Shown piece after piece: positions 43,597 through 53,494 of a stretch of 64,000 bases of DNA. Every line of letters begins with the position of its first letter. Positions within the stretch are counted from its first letter, which is position 1. Under the pieces are notes generated by a model. It was not told the origin of the DNA, did no database searches, and saw nothing but the letters and a program-made list of their open reading frames with translations. A program made the position numbers and the translations under genes. This DNA comes from Pomphorhynchus laevis (lineage: Eukaryota > Acanthocephala > Palaeacanthocephala > Echinorhynchida > Pomphorhynchidae): positions 1-64,000 of the forward strand of contig WNNJ02002711.1 in the NCBI GenBank assembly GCA_012934845.2, read 5' to 3'.

Positions 43597-43750
43597 ACAG
43601 CTATATTATTTTATATAAGTCATACTTGCGAAATTGAGAACCGCAATTTCATTTTCCAACCTTGAGTTGTGAAACATTAAGAGGTGCTAGTCTTCTCATT
43701 TAAAGGCATCACGTTCTTCTTAATCTTTTTGACACTTCCAGCTTGAGTTT
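43597..43750 (+). repeat. Dispersed repeat, copy 2
   Basis: Direct repeat of 39,345-39,475 (CATACTTGCGAAATT, CAACCTTGAGTTGTGA, CACGTTCTTCTTAATC). It lies between the two Penelope-type segments. Confidence 0.65.
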
Positions 43751-43813
43751 ACATGTTGAGTAAATATTTACATGTTGACTTCCAGCTTGAGTTTATATGT
43801 TGTTTAAAAAACA

Positions 43814-44100
43814 AAAAATATTATTAAAAATTAATTTATACTATTAAGCGAAACATTTTTACGAATGGATAATACAAAGCAAACAATATGCTTTGTATTA
43901 GAATAGGATACTAGATAATCAAATTTCATCAGAGGAAATACGTCATTAGCGCGTATTTGACCCCGCTGACATGTTGGGTAGATAAATAGGAACCGAAACC
44001 TAATAACATAGCAATTCGTCCTATAGATCTCTAATCCTTATTCTTATACATCGTCTGTTATTTATTAGTCAATTCATAAAATTGACTTTTATTTTGAATT
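43814..44100 (+). repeat. Penelope-type terminal segment, copy 2
   Basis: About 80-85% identical to 43,305-43,590 and in the same orientation, with the same folded ends (AAGCGAAACATTTTTACGAA... and TTATTAGTCAATTCATAAAA). Two direct copies 510 bp apart could be the two terminal repeats of one collapsed element. Confidence 0.55.
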
Positions 44101-44694
44101 TCAATTTTAAATTTTAACTCGATATAAATATAAATTCTATAAAATATTATTTAATTTTTTATCAATATTTTCAATTTATAAATATTATAAAATACGTAGA
44201 TTCAGTCAGCTGATCTGATTAAAAAATTGTATAAAATTTTATAATTATTATTTATCTTTATTTTTATTTATATTGCGTATTAAATGCGTAGACTCAGTTA
44301 TCTGTTCTAATTATCATGTTATTCATATTTGATAAAACATTCCAGTACAAATAGAGCCATTTATTTGGTGGTTAGCCTTAAGTTGCAGAAAGGTCATTTG
44401 TTCGCCTCAGTTATCTGCATGATATGTTATTTAATCATTTATTTCATTGTATACGTATATGGTATTGTATTTTTTGTTTTGATGTTAAGCAATTCTTTTA
44501 AATGTATATCATGCTTGCTTAAGAAAATCTTTATTATTATATTATGCATCAGTTTTATTCCTTTGCCTTTTTAAGGTTAAATCTGTGTCAGAAATTTAGC
44601 GTCTTATTGGATAATTTTCACTCTTAAACCATGCATAATTTCAATTCGCTATACATTTAAAGTGTAAAAACCTTATATTTGCGCAGTTTGTAGG
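44101..44694. other. No recognised feature
   Basis: Very A+T-rich. GCGTAGATTCAGTCAGCTGATCT-like and GCGTAGACTCAGTTATCTGTTCT-like wording (44,200 and 44,286) is an imperfect direct repeat about 86 bp apart. The 81-codon hydrophobic frame at 44,329-44,574 is probably chance. Confidence 0.4.
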
Positions 44695-44712
44695 TGTTTT
44701 TCTCTGTCTAGC

Positions 44713-45276
44713 CAATGTCTATATCCGTCCAGGGGAGATTCACAAGAATCGTGACCTCCTGGATGGTATTATTGATAGCGGCTATGACATGGTACTATAT
44801 GACTTCAATTACAGAACTGGTCGTTGGATTAATGCAGCACTCCGCAGAGCCTGGAACGGTTAATCAACAAATTCACTCCTCGACTTATTACTGCTCCATG
44901 AGAGGTGGTTGTTAAACCCCTCTGCACAGAGCAGTCGCCACAACATATGTCCACCTCTCATGATCTAATTCGCTGGCGGATAGAAGAGGATACGCTGCTT
45001 CGTAGAAGATTTCACTTTGACCCAATCAGAGTGGCTTTCTTCCAGACAGCTATCCAACGCTTCCCCCGAATTAGTAATGAGAGCTTAACCGAATTTAATT
45101 CCTACCTCTCTTTGCAAGCTACCGCGTTGCTTTCGACAACCTATAAAGGTCGCATTTTCAGTCCCACTCCGACAAAACTCAAGGTCCTAGCTGAACTACT
45201 GAACCTCCCTAATCTCTCTTCCTCTGCCAGACAGACCTTCTCGAATGAATACTGGCTCACTAGATATTGGTTTTAG
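44713..45276 (+). pseudogene. LINE-D endonuclease end and linker
   Basis: VYIRPGEIHKNRDLLDGIID, then MVLYDFNYRTGRWINAALRR, the DFN and W of the APE fold, broken by frame changes near 44,870. The frame at 44,905-45,276 (MSTSHDLIRWRIEEDTLLRR ... LNLPNLSSSARQTF) is the linker ahead of the RT. Confidence 0.75.
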
Positions 45277-45615
45277 CTGAGTAGGGATAGGGCAAGTATT
45301 GCTCGTCTTAACCCTTCTCAGTCTTCCTTTTGGAAGATATTCAAGAAGGAGAAGTTTGTTTGTTGGAGGGATAGGGCTTTGGGCTAAATCGCTAGTATAG
45401 GCATTGATAAAGTTTTGGAGTAGTCACTAGCCCTACACAATTAGGGAGCCACGCAATCTCCTCAACCAATCCCGCCATGGGGAGACTACAGGAGTAGAGA
45501 CTTATATGTCACAGATTTTCTCAATGCATGGGGACCTCTTCCGGGCACCTCCAAATCTGTCGATCCACTCTCTTCTCGTGTCTGTCAGCTATTGACAGCC
45601 GATTAAAGAAGGGAG

Positions 45616-46758
45616 GTGGCCGTCACAATGCTATTAGCCACCCCATCTGATGTGGCCGGCATCAACATTAGCAAGAGAATTTTTATTCCTAAAAAGTATC
45701 CGGTCTCTTGTCCTAAAGACCTACGGCCGATTTCATATCAAAATTCCCTCGTCTCGATCTACGAAAAAGCGCTTGCGCGTAGAATCTGCGATCATCTGAG
45801 TAGGCGAAATTTAATCCCACCTGGTTTCCATTGGTTTGTCAAAGGTCGCTCGGTCCGTTCAGCGGTTGATGAAATGCATCGGTTTTGTCAGGAGAACAGT
45901 CATCAGCTAGCTGTGGCTGTTTTCCTTGATTTTTCCGCTGCATTTGACCGCATCTCCATTCCCTTTGTTATCTCTTCTCTCAGGTCCCTCGGGTTGCCTG
46001 CGAGAATTGTTAACAGGGTGGAAATACTGCTGTACACCAAGCGTTTTTATTATGATGACGACCCTGATGCACGTCAGTTCTCCCCTATTACAGGAGTGCC
46101 TCAAGATTCATCACTTTCTCCTATCTTGTATCTTGCTGCCTCCATTAAACTCGTTAAAATATTTAAACGCGAACAACGTCTAGTGGTATACGCTAATGAC
46201 ACCACATCTCTGTTCACTGGATACAGGTGCAAGGACGTAGTCTCGGACATCAGCCGTTTCTTTTTTAAATTAAAAGACCATTTGCCCATGTCCAACCTTG
46301 TTTTAAACTCCGCAAAATCGCAGATGGTTGTCTTTCATGGCTCCCTTACGACGAAGCAAAAACTTAAGAGACTAGCACTCTCTGCGCTCTCCTCCATATT
46401 TGCCTCTGAACCACTCCCTACCTTCACAAGTCGAGTAAAATACCTGGGGTTCACCGTTTCGGTGAACTGGTCGGCGAAAGCCGACCTGGATAGACTCAAA
46501 CGTATCCTGAAGAGAGCTAGGTGGGCTCTGAAACGGGCCCAGCATCTGTCGTTGAAAGGGAAAACCCAGGTGCACCTTTGGGGCACCTGGGCTATCTTGG
46601 GATTAGTCTTCTTTTCAAGAGGACGTCCACCAGAGCAAAGACTAAGGTTCCTGAAGCTCCTCGTCTCTCGTTTACCCAGCATAGTCCGCACTGACAGGAT
46701 TCTTCGGGGGGGGAGGGGTGAAATACCCAGGGTGTTCAGTCGGAATGCGGCGTGTTGA
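45616..46758 (+). CDS. LINE-D reverse transcriptase, 380 residues
   Basis: An open frame covering the RT and C-terminal part: DLRPISYQNSLVSIYEKALA (RT 2 region), VAVFLDFSAAFDRISIPFVI (motif A Asp kept), TGVPQDSSLSPILYLAASIK (motif B; the usual GVPQGSPLSP has Gly to Asp and Pro to Ser), VVYANDTTSLF (motif C; YAND instead of YADD, as kept in copies 2 and 4), VKYLGFTVSVNWSAKADLDR and the C-terminal RILKRARWALKRAQHL. The motif B and C replacements should abolish polymerase activity even though the frame is open. Upstream codons continue without a clear start. Confidence 0.85.
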   Translation: MAVTMLLATPSDVAGINISKRIFIPKKYPVSCPKDLRPISYQNSLVSIYEKALARRICDHLSRRNLIPPGFHWFVKGRSVRSAVDEMHRFCQENSHQLAVAVFLDFSAAFDRISIPFVISSLRSLGLPARIVNRVEILLYTKRFYYDDDPDARQFSPITGVPQDSSLSPILYLAASIKLVKIFKREQRLVVYANDTTSLFTGYRCKDVVSDISRFFFKLKDHLPMSNLVLNSAKSQMVVFHGSLTTKQKLKRLALSALSSIFASEPLPTFTSRVKYLGFTVSVNWSAKADLDRLKRILKRARWALKRAQHLSLKGKTQVHLWGTWAILGLVFFSRGRPPEQRLRFLKLLVSRLPSIVRTDRILRGGRGEIPRVFSRNAAC

Positions 46759-46925
46759 ATCGGTAGGGAGCTCAGATCCCCATGGATTTGAGGCTTGAAT
46801 AATGGTGCAAAGACTAAGAGGATCCAGAATATAATTAAGATTTCATTGTCAGTCTTATCTTAAACTGTTTACCCTTGTTATCTGTTATTTATTATTAATA
46901 AAATCTTTATTATTATTTGTATTTT

Positions 46926-47149
46926 TCATGACTAAGTATCTTCGAATATGACATCCTCAGTAACTTCGTATAATATCACGAAATGCAATGATTATCTTAA
47001 ATGAAGAAATGTGTATTTTTAATAATATTAGATATTAAATAAATAATTTCTTAAAAAAACAGCTGATAACTATATAAAAAAACAACATGGACAAACGGAG
47101 TACAATGAACGAATCTTTGTCTTTATCACGACTTCATCTTCTAACTTTT
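46926..47149. other. Spacer between the two LINE-D copies
   Basis: A+T-rich, no feature recognised. Confidence 0.4.
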
Positions 47150-49400
47150 GCTTATTCTTAAGTTTTACGGCTTTAGGTCCATGGAGATCTGAGCTCCTGG
47201 TCACACCTGCGCACCGCGTTCCAACTGAACCATTCGGGGTCTTTCACCCCCCTAAGAGTCCAGTCGAGGCGGACTATGGTCGGTAATCTCGAGATGAGGA
47301 GCTTTAGAAACCTTAGTCTTTGCTCTGGGATACGTATTATAGAGAAGAAGACTAATCCCGAGTTAGCCCAAGTACCCCCAAAGGCGTACTTGGGTTTTCT
47401 CATTTAATGACATATGCTGGATCCGTTTCAGGGTCCACTAAGCTCTCTTTAGGATACGTTTAAGTCTATCCAGTCAGCTTTTGCCGACCAGTTCACCTTA
47501 ACGATGAACCCCAGATATTTTACTCGACTCGTAAAGATAAGAAGTGGTTGAGGCTGCAAAATGGAGGAGATTGCAGAGAGTGCTAATCTTTTAAGTTTCT
47601 CTTTTGTGACAATGGCGCCATGAAAGATCCATCTGCGATTTTTTGTAGTTTAAAACAAGATTGGTCAAAGTAAGCTGGTTTTTTAATCATAAAAAGAAAC
47701 ACTGATGTCCGAGACTACATCTTTACACCTGCGTCCAGAGAATAGGGCCGTGGTATCATCAGCATATACCACGAGATGTTGTTCGGGTTTAAATATCTTG
47801 AAGAGAACAATAAAGCTAGCAATATAAGATAGGAGAAAGTGTGGAATCTTGATGCACACCGGTAATAGGGTAGAACTGACGTGCATCATTGTCGTCATCA
47901 TAGTAGACTGGCAAACCGAGGCAGGCAAACCTAGAGACCTGAGAGAGGAGATCACAAGGTGAATGGATATCCGGTCAAATACAGCAAAAAAAAGTTAAGG
48001 AAAAGCGCAACAGCAAGCTGAGGACAATTATCCCGACAAAACTGATGCACTTCACCAATTGCTGAATGGATCGAGCACCCTTTGACAAAACCATAAAAAC
48101 TTTAGTGGGATATTTTAATGATCGCGGATTCTACGCGCAAGCGCTTTTTCATAGATGGAGATGAGGGAGTTCTGAATGGAAATGGGCCGCTGGTCTTTGG
48201 GACATAAAAGCGATTTTTTCTTAGGTAAAAATGTACGTCTGCTACAATTGATGCGTGCTACATCATATGGTGAGACCAACAGCATTGTGATGACCACTTC
48301 TCTTCTTTGATCGGCTGTCAAAAGCTGACAAACACGAGAAGAGAGTAGAAAGGTGCCCGGAAGTGGCCCCCAGGAGTTAAGGATATTTGTAACAGATAAG
48401 CCCTGCTTATGAAATCCCCACAAGGCGGAATTGACCAGGGAGAAACCGTGGCTCCATAATTATGTAAGGCTAGTGACTCCTCCAAAACTCTATAAAGACC
48501 TACGCTACCGATGCCCTCTCCTGCCGGCAGACAAATTTCTTGAATATCTCTAAGAAGGAAGCCTGAAGGGGATTAAGACAAGGAATACTCTGCTATCTTT
48601 ACTCAGCTGGATTCTATATCTAGAACTACAGTATCGCCAGCGTATGTCATGATAGGAGGTTAGCTGTGGCGCAACTGCTCAGTGCAGATAGGTTTTAACA
48701 ACCAGATCCTATGTAGCAGTAATATGCCGAGGAGTGAATTTGTTGTATAGCAATGAAAGGTGGCGTTTGGTGGTTTATGTATAAGACCATTGTTCCTAGC
48801 TCTTCGGAGTGCTGTATTAATCCAACGACCAGTTATATCGTTGAAGTCATTGAGTAACATGTCTTAGCCGCTACCTAAAATTCGGTCCAGAAGACCACGA
48901 TTTTTGCGAATCTCCCCCGACCGAATATAGACATTGGCAATGCTGATGCGTTTACCGTTCATGATAAGTAATATTACTAAACAAGATATTTCTGGACTAG
49001 AGTAGTTTAATAAGAGGGAGGACCTTAAGGAGTTTTTAACTAAGGTTAGAAGACCTTGAGGCGAAGAAGAGTGTGGAAGGGTTATATACGGAGTGAAGTG
49101 TGAGTAGATATACTTAGGGATAAATCGAGTAATGTCCTGGGGTAGTCGGATAGACCGCGTCTCTCGACGGACTATAACATCTGCATCTCTACGAGATAGA
49201 ACCCTAAGGGCGAAAGCATCTTCTGAATTCCACTGAAGAATGCTCAGTGAAAAGGCTCTTGAGTACTTCCCATTGCGTTAATGTAACCGGAGTGGGACGC
49301 TTACCGCTTAGACTGAACCAGAGGAGGAAAGGTTGCCCTTTCCACCTAATGTTCCAACAGCTGAAGACATTTGCATACGGCATTATCATCATGTCCTAAT
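47150..49400 (-). mobile_element. LINE-D copy 2, decayed
   Basis: Minus strand, 2.2 kb, reaching further 5' than copy 1. From 5': endonuclease start ANVFSCWNIRWKG (about 49,340-49,390), NGKRISIANVYIRSGEI (about 48,920-48,970), MLLNDFNDITGRWINTALRR (48,860-48,800), linker, RT with KDQRPISIQNSLISIYEKAL (48,423-48,115), VVYADDTTALFSGRRCKDVV (motif C intact, 47,955-47,683), and a C-terminal part (PEQRLRFLKLLISRLPTIVR, 47,403-47,173). Motif A is lost in a damaged stretch near 47,960-48,060. Multiple shifts. Confidence 0.85.
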
Positions 49401-49410
49401 TTGCAACTGC

Positions 49411-49605
49411 CTACAAAGTGCTTGTGCATACCAGCTTCTTCGGTGCTATATACTGTGCTGAACCATTTATCTTATTGGACTTGGCTATATTTATGTTGCT
49501 GGCCTTCCCAACTGGGGGAGCTCGAATGGAATTACCCAGTTGACTCACCAAAAATTTGGCTAGGTTCTTGAAGCGAATTATTGATTTTTGATGTTTCGTT
49601 TCCAT
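49411..49605 (-). CDS. Small frame upstream of LINE-D copy 2
   Basis: 64 codons on the same strand and directly upstream of the LINE-D endonuclease (QKSIIRFKNLAKFLVSQLG, basic). The position fits the end of a LINE-D ORF1, but no motif is recognisable. It may be chance. Confidence 0.25.
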   Translation of the reverse strand: METKHQKSIIRFKNLAKFLVSQLGNSIRAPPVGKASNINIAKSNKINGSAQYIAPKKLVCTSTL

Positions 49606-50440
49606 AAATTTCAGTATATCAACATTAGAAATTCTTTCTTTTTTCTCTGATGTGAGAGCAACAGCAAAAGACTATCGGGTTTGGGTTTAAAATGCTTGTG
49701 CTCTTTTGATAGTTCTTAAAGTGATAACTATCAACAGTTCATGGGTGAGCAATATGCGAGGCACTCTCTTACAGTTCAAGAAGCAAGGTCTAAAGAGCAA
49801 CAAGAGCACCAATGCCCCACTGATATCAATTGTTGCAGTGTGAGTACTTTAATATATCCCTCTTCAGTAAAGAGAATTTCAGATTGTACCCTATAAAGGG
49901 CTTACAAGGAGAGTTCACGAGATTCTGAGCGACATCCACCGGGGCGTTTCAAAATACCAACGATGTGAGAAATCCCTTCTTGTCTGTAATAAATCAAATA
50001 TTAGATATGTTTAAGTCTTCTAGAAATGCTACATTGTATTTTGTGAGGAATGCAGGAATATTATTAATTTTTATTGTCGAAAGAATCGGCTTTGACGAGA
50101 TGGTGGCTAAATATGAATATCTACCATTGAAACATTCAGTATATGATTTTAACAAGTCGGACGTAGCGAAATAAATTTTAATTCCCCCTTTGTAATACTT
50201 AATTTTATTAAATAGAATTCGTTTTTTATAATTGTTTGTGAATTTTCGTAAAAAGATGTTGAACAGATGTTACCTTTATTGAGGCGCCAATAGCTTAATA
50301 CTTATTAAGTTGACCAATTATGGTACTGGGGGAAGTCCCCCCTCTAGAGTATTTGCAGAAACATATAAATCATTACTTGATTAGATCTTTCATTGACTGG
50401 AAAAAGCGTTTTTCTGAATTCTTTGATAGTTCCGACAACA
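49606..50440. other. Spacer with one weak exon candidate
   Basis: Bases 49,722-49,839 lie between an AG (49,720-49,721, after a weak pyrimidine tract) and GTGAGT (49,840-49,845) and are open for 39 codons (NYQQFMGEQYARHSLTVQEA...). No homology is recognised. The rest is A+T-rich without features. Confidence 0.3.
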
Positions 50441-50462
50441 TTATTATTATTATTATTATTAT
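50441..50462. repeat. (TTA)n microsatellite tail of LINE-C
   Basis: About seven TTA/ATT units where the 3' end of the element meets the flank, formed by the RT during insertion. Confidence 0.85.
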
Positions 50463-50527
50463 ACATTCAACAACATACGAGCATTAGCTCAAATAGCTGG
50501 CTCACAATAAGTTCGTAAATAAATTAA

Positions 50528-53494
50528 TTAGTTTTTAAAATAAGGAAATGCAACACGAAACATTGCTTGATCCATTCGTAGTCTTCTTTTAAAAGCACTA
50601 AGTGAACTGCATCCAACGGTGTCTGCATCAAGGTTGTTCCACAGCTCAACAATTCTTCTATCAAATTGCATCGCGCCCAATTTCTGTACTCTGTTTCTTC
50701 GAATAGTTAAAGAATGACCGCGAAGAACATTTGAACAACGTAGTTGAACCCTACTCCGAAGAGGGTGATGAGGACGTTGGAATAAATGCCAAACAAGGCA
50801 CATATCCATGTACCGACGGGTCCATGTGACGGTCTCAAGTCCTAATGATCTCAGTCTGTCTTCATAAGGCAGTGACGCCAACGTTGGTGCTAGCTTTGTT
50901 GCCCTGCGAAGTACCCTCTCTGATTTCTTATGTTCATGCACAGTACGTGGGTATACAACCGGAGCTGCATATAAAAGTCTACTCAATACATGTGCTAAAA
51001 TCAGAGGCCGAAGAGCAGTCGGATTAACGCGAACAAACGCGCGTCGAATCATACCTATCATTTTATTGGAGTTGGCACAAGCTTGATCAGTGTGCTTTTT
51101 GGTTGATAAATTAGAGGTAACCCATACTCCTAAATCTTTGTAACTATCGACACTTTCCACAATACAGTCCTTATATGTGTAACAAGCTGATGTTAGTTGC
51201 TTGCGAGCATTACCAATAATACGCATGTGTTTGCATTTCGAAACATTTATCACAAGCTTGTTTAACGCCGCCCACAACTCCAAATTATCTATGTCAGTTT
51301 GCAAATTATCAACATCCTCACATGAATGAATGGGCCGCCATATTTTTAAGTCATCTGCATACAAACATGATCGAGAGCGAATGCACCCAGGCAAATCGTT
51401 AACATAAATGCTGAATAAAAGCGGACCCAAAACTGAACCTTGAGGTACTCCAATATGACATTCTCTAGACACAGACAATGACCAATCGACAAGTACTCGA
51501 AAGCAACGATCACGAAGAAATTCTCTAATCCAATCAACTATTATGTTTGGGAGTCCAGTATTGACAAGTTTCTGAAGAAGTAGACCATGATCTACTCTAT
51601 CAAAAGCTTTAGAAAAGTCGAAGAATATAATGTCTGTATCGATATAATGTGTCTTATTCGCTGTCCAATCAAGATGAGCATCAAGCAAATTTGAAACAGT
51701 TGAATAACCCTCCCGAAATCCGTGCTGATTAGGGACTAAAATTTTTCCTACACGAAAAAACTCAACCATGTAGCGATGCACAAACCTCTCCAACACTCTA
51801 CAGCAAATGCAGGTAATGCTCACCGGCCTATAATTCTCGACGGAAGAGCGATCTCCCTTCTTGAAGTAGGGAAGAACAATTGACTGCTTCCACACATTAG
51901 GAAGAGATCTTTCCAAGATTGACTGACGAAAAATTGCACAGAGAGGAACGCAAATTGAGCCTGCTAATCTGCGCAGATAAACAGAAGGTAGTAAGTCACA
52001 ACCTCTTGAATTATTTGCTTTTAGACGGCGTAATTCGGAATAGACTTTAGCTGGCGTTATCAAATTGTCAAGGTCCAACTCAAGACACGTGTCAGAGTAA
52101 GTGTTCAGCACACTAGATTCCATACAAAAAGTTTGATGTTCATTTGCGGGCTCTACTGAAGTGCAATAGTGTGCCGCAAACTCTTCAGCTAGTTCATTCG
52201 CAGAAATGTCATAGAAGTAGTGACAAATCGAAGAATCAACAGCTCCCCTGCTTGATAGGTACTGAAAAAGGACCTTTAAATCGTATTTACACTTGTTAGC
52301 TAATGCATTCTCAAATGCACACCGCTTCTTTCTCTTCAATGAATTGAATAAATTTCTTGCCTGTTTAAAAACATCATAACTACACTCCCCAACTTTGTAG
52401 CGATTGAAGATCAAATTACGAGTCCTCAATGCTGAACGTAACTCAGAATCGAACCAGGGAGAATCTTTTCGACGTGTCCTGCTTCTAAGTGGAGAGAATA
52501 AAATAAGCAGCGACTCTAAGGTTCTCTGAAAGTAATTCCACGCGCCGTGTACTCCAACAACAGCGGGATCTGGCCAGGTAGCTGTTGAAAGTATTGACTT
52601 AATTGCACCTGTGTTGGTTTTGAAAGCATTAACCACTTGATTTTCACGCGGACCTCGAGTATCTTCTTGAAACCTTAACCTAATGATCAATACGCAATGA
52701 TCAGACATACCGATCGGGGCATCATAACGGATAGCGTTAATAATCTCACTGTTCGAAGATAAACATACATCTAATAGAGATCTACTGTCACTAGCAAAAC
52801 GAGTGTAATTTTGAACATGCTGAGTTAAACCACAATAGATGATACACTCCAGAAGGTCATAGGAAGCATGGTCACAAGTAGGAAAAGCCGTATACGAATT
52901 CCAATCAACCGAAGGCATATTCAAGTCACCAAGTATTAAAACATTGGAGGTACCTTTAGAATAAAGTTCTACTTCCCCAATCAGTTTATCTGTGGCGGCC
53001 AAGGGTGAACGATATACTACCCCCAGAACAAGCGGAGCGGTATGCATGAATTTTACCCGACACCACAAACTTTCGACTTTATTAGAAGAAGAAGTGCTAA
53101 GAATAGTTACTTTCACATCGTTGCTCACATAAAGAATAACACCTCCACCTCTTCCACTTTTACGATCACTGCGGAAAACCAGATAACCAGGGATGGAGAC
53201 TTCATTATCAGTAATATCACTATATAGCCATGATTCTGTGATAGCGAGTAATTTAGGACGAATTAACTGAACTCTATATCTCAGTTCATCTATCTTCGAT
53301 ATAAGACTGCGAACATTACCATGGAGTATTTCACAATGCCCCAACATACCTCTGGGAGTATTCCTATCACCCCTTACACATCCAAATAACCCGGACGCTA
53401 AACCATTTAGACTCTGATAGGCAGAGTAGACGAGCCCGTTTCGATTACAGAATGCACGCGAGGCGACATGACTAGTGGGCTCCAACTCAGCCAA
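50528..53494 (-). CDS. LINE-C ORF2: APE endonuclease and reverse transcriptase, intact
   Basis: 988 residues without interruption. Endonuclease, about 50-285: HGNVRSLISKIDEL (Asn), LLAITESWL (catalytic Glu), GRGGGVILYV, LGVVYRSPLA, ILGDLNMPSVDW (Asp/Asn) and GMSDHCVLIIRL (final SDH). RT, about 500-750: ENYRPVSITCICCRVLERFV, PNQHGFREGYST, FFDFSKAFDRVDHGLLL (motif A), IGVPQGSVLGPLLFSIYVND (motif B), CLYADDLKIW (motif C), LVINVSKCKHMRI and the thumb YKDLGVWVTS. The C-terminus has RRATKLAPTL, LRGHSLTIRRNRVQKLGAMQ and FKRRLRMDQA. All catalytic residues I expect are present. Met 53,494 was taken as start; it lies 88 nt inside the overlapping end of ORF1. Confidence 0.95.
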   Translation of the reverse strand: MAELEPTSHVASRAFCNRNGLVYSAYQSLNGLASGLFGCVRGDRNTPRGMLGHCEILHGNVRSLISKIDELRYRVQLIRPKLLAITESWLYSDITDNEVSIPGYLVFRSDRKSGRGGGVILYVSNDVKVTILSTSSSNKVESLWCRVKFMHTAPLVLGVVYRSPLAATDKLIGEVELYSKGTSNVLILGDLNMPSVDWNSYTAFPTCDHASYDLLECIIYCGLTQHVQNYTRFASDSRSLLDVCLSSNSEIINAIRYDAPIGMSDHCVLIIRLRFQEDTRGPRENQVVNAFKTNTGAIKSILSTATWPDPAVVGVHGAWNYFQRTLESLLILFSPLRSRTRRKDSPWFDSELRSALRTRNLIFNRYKVGECSYDVFKQARNLFNSLKRKKRCAFENALANKCKYDLKVLFQYLSSRGAVDSSICHYFYDISANELAEEFAAHYCTSVEPANEHQTFCMESSVLNTYSDTCLELDLDNLITPAKVYSELRRLKANNSRGCDLLPSVYLRRLAGSICVPLCAIFRQSILERSLPNVWKQSIVLPYFKKGDRSSVENYRPVSITCICCRVLERFVHRYMVEFFRVGKILVPNQHGFREGYSTVSNLLDAHLDWTANKTHYIDTDIIFFDFSKAFDRVDHGLLLQKLVNTGLPNIIVDWIREFLRDRCFRVLVDWSLSVSRECHIGVPQGSVLGPLLFSIYVNDLPGCIRSRSCLYADDLKIWRPIHSCEDVDNLQTDIDNLELWAALNKLVINVSKCKHMRIIGNARKQLTSACYTYKDCIVESVDSYKDLGVWVTSNLSTKKHTDQACANSNKMIGMIRRAFVRVNPTALRPLILAHVLSRLLYAAPVVYPRTVHEHKKSERVLRRATKLAPTLASLPYEDRLRSLGLETVTWTRRYMDMCLVWHLFQRPHHPLRSRVQLRCSNVLRGHSLTIRRNRVQKLGAMQFDRRIVELWNNLDADTVGCSSLSAFKRRLRMDQAMFRVAFPYFKN

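Larger units (their letters stand above)
44695..46925 (+). mobile_element. LINE-D copy 1
   Basis: 5'-truncated APE-type non-LTR retrotransposon: end of the endonuclease, linker, RT and C-terminal region, then a 3' UTR ending in TTTATTATTAATAAAATC and TTATTATTATT (46,880-46,917). Its RT box B is of the PLSP type and no RNase H or zinc knuckle follows, so it is distinct from LINE-A/B/C. The clade is unresolved. Copy 2 lies tail to tail at 47,150-49,400. Confidence 0.85.

Noticed and set aside
44329-44574. 81-codon hydrophobic frame that could be a small membrane protein
   Set aside because: The DNA is extremely A+T rich, which yields Ile/Phe/Leu/Tyr-rich frames by chance. No context, splice signals or homologue recognised.
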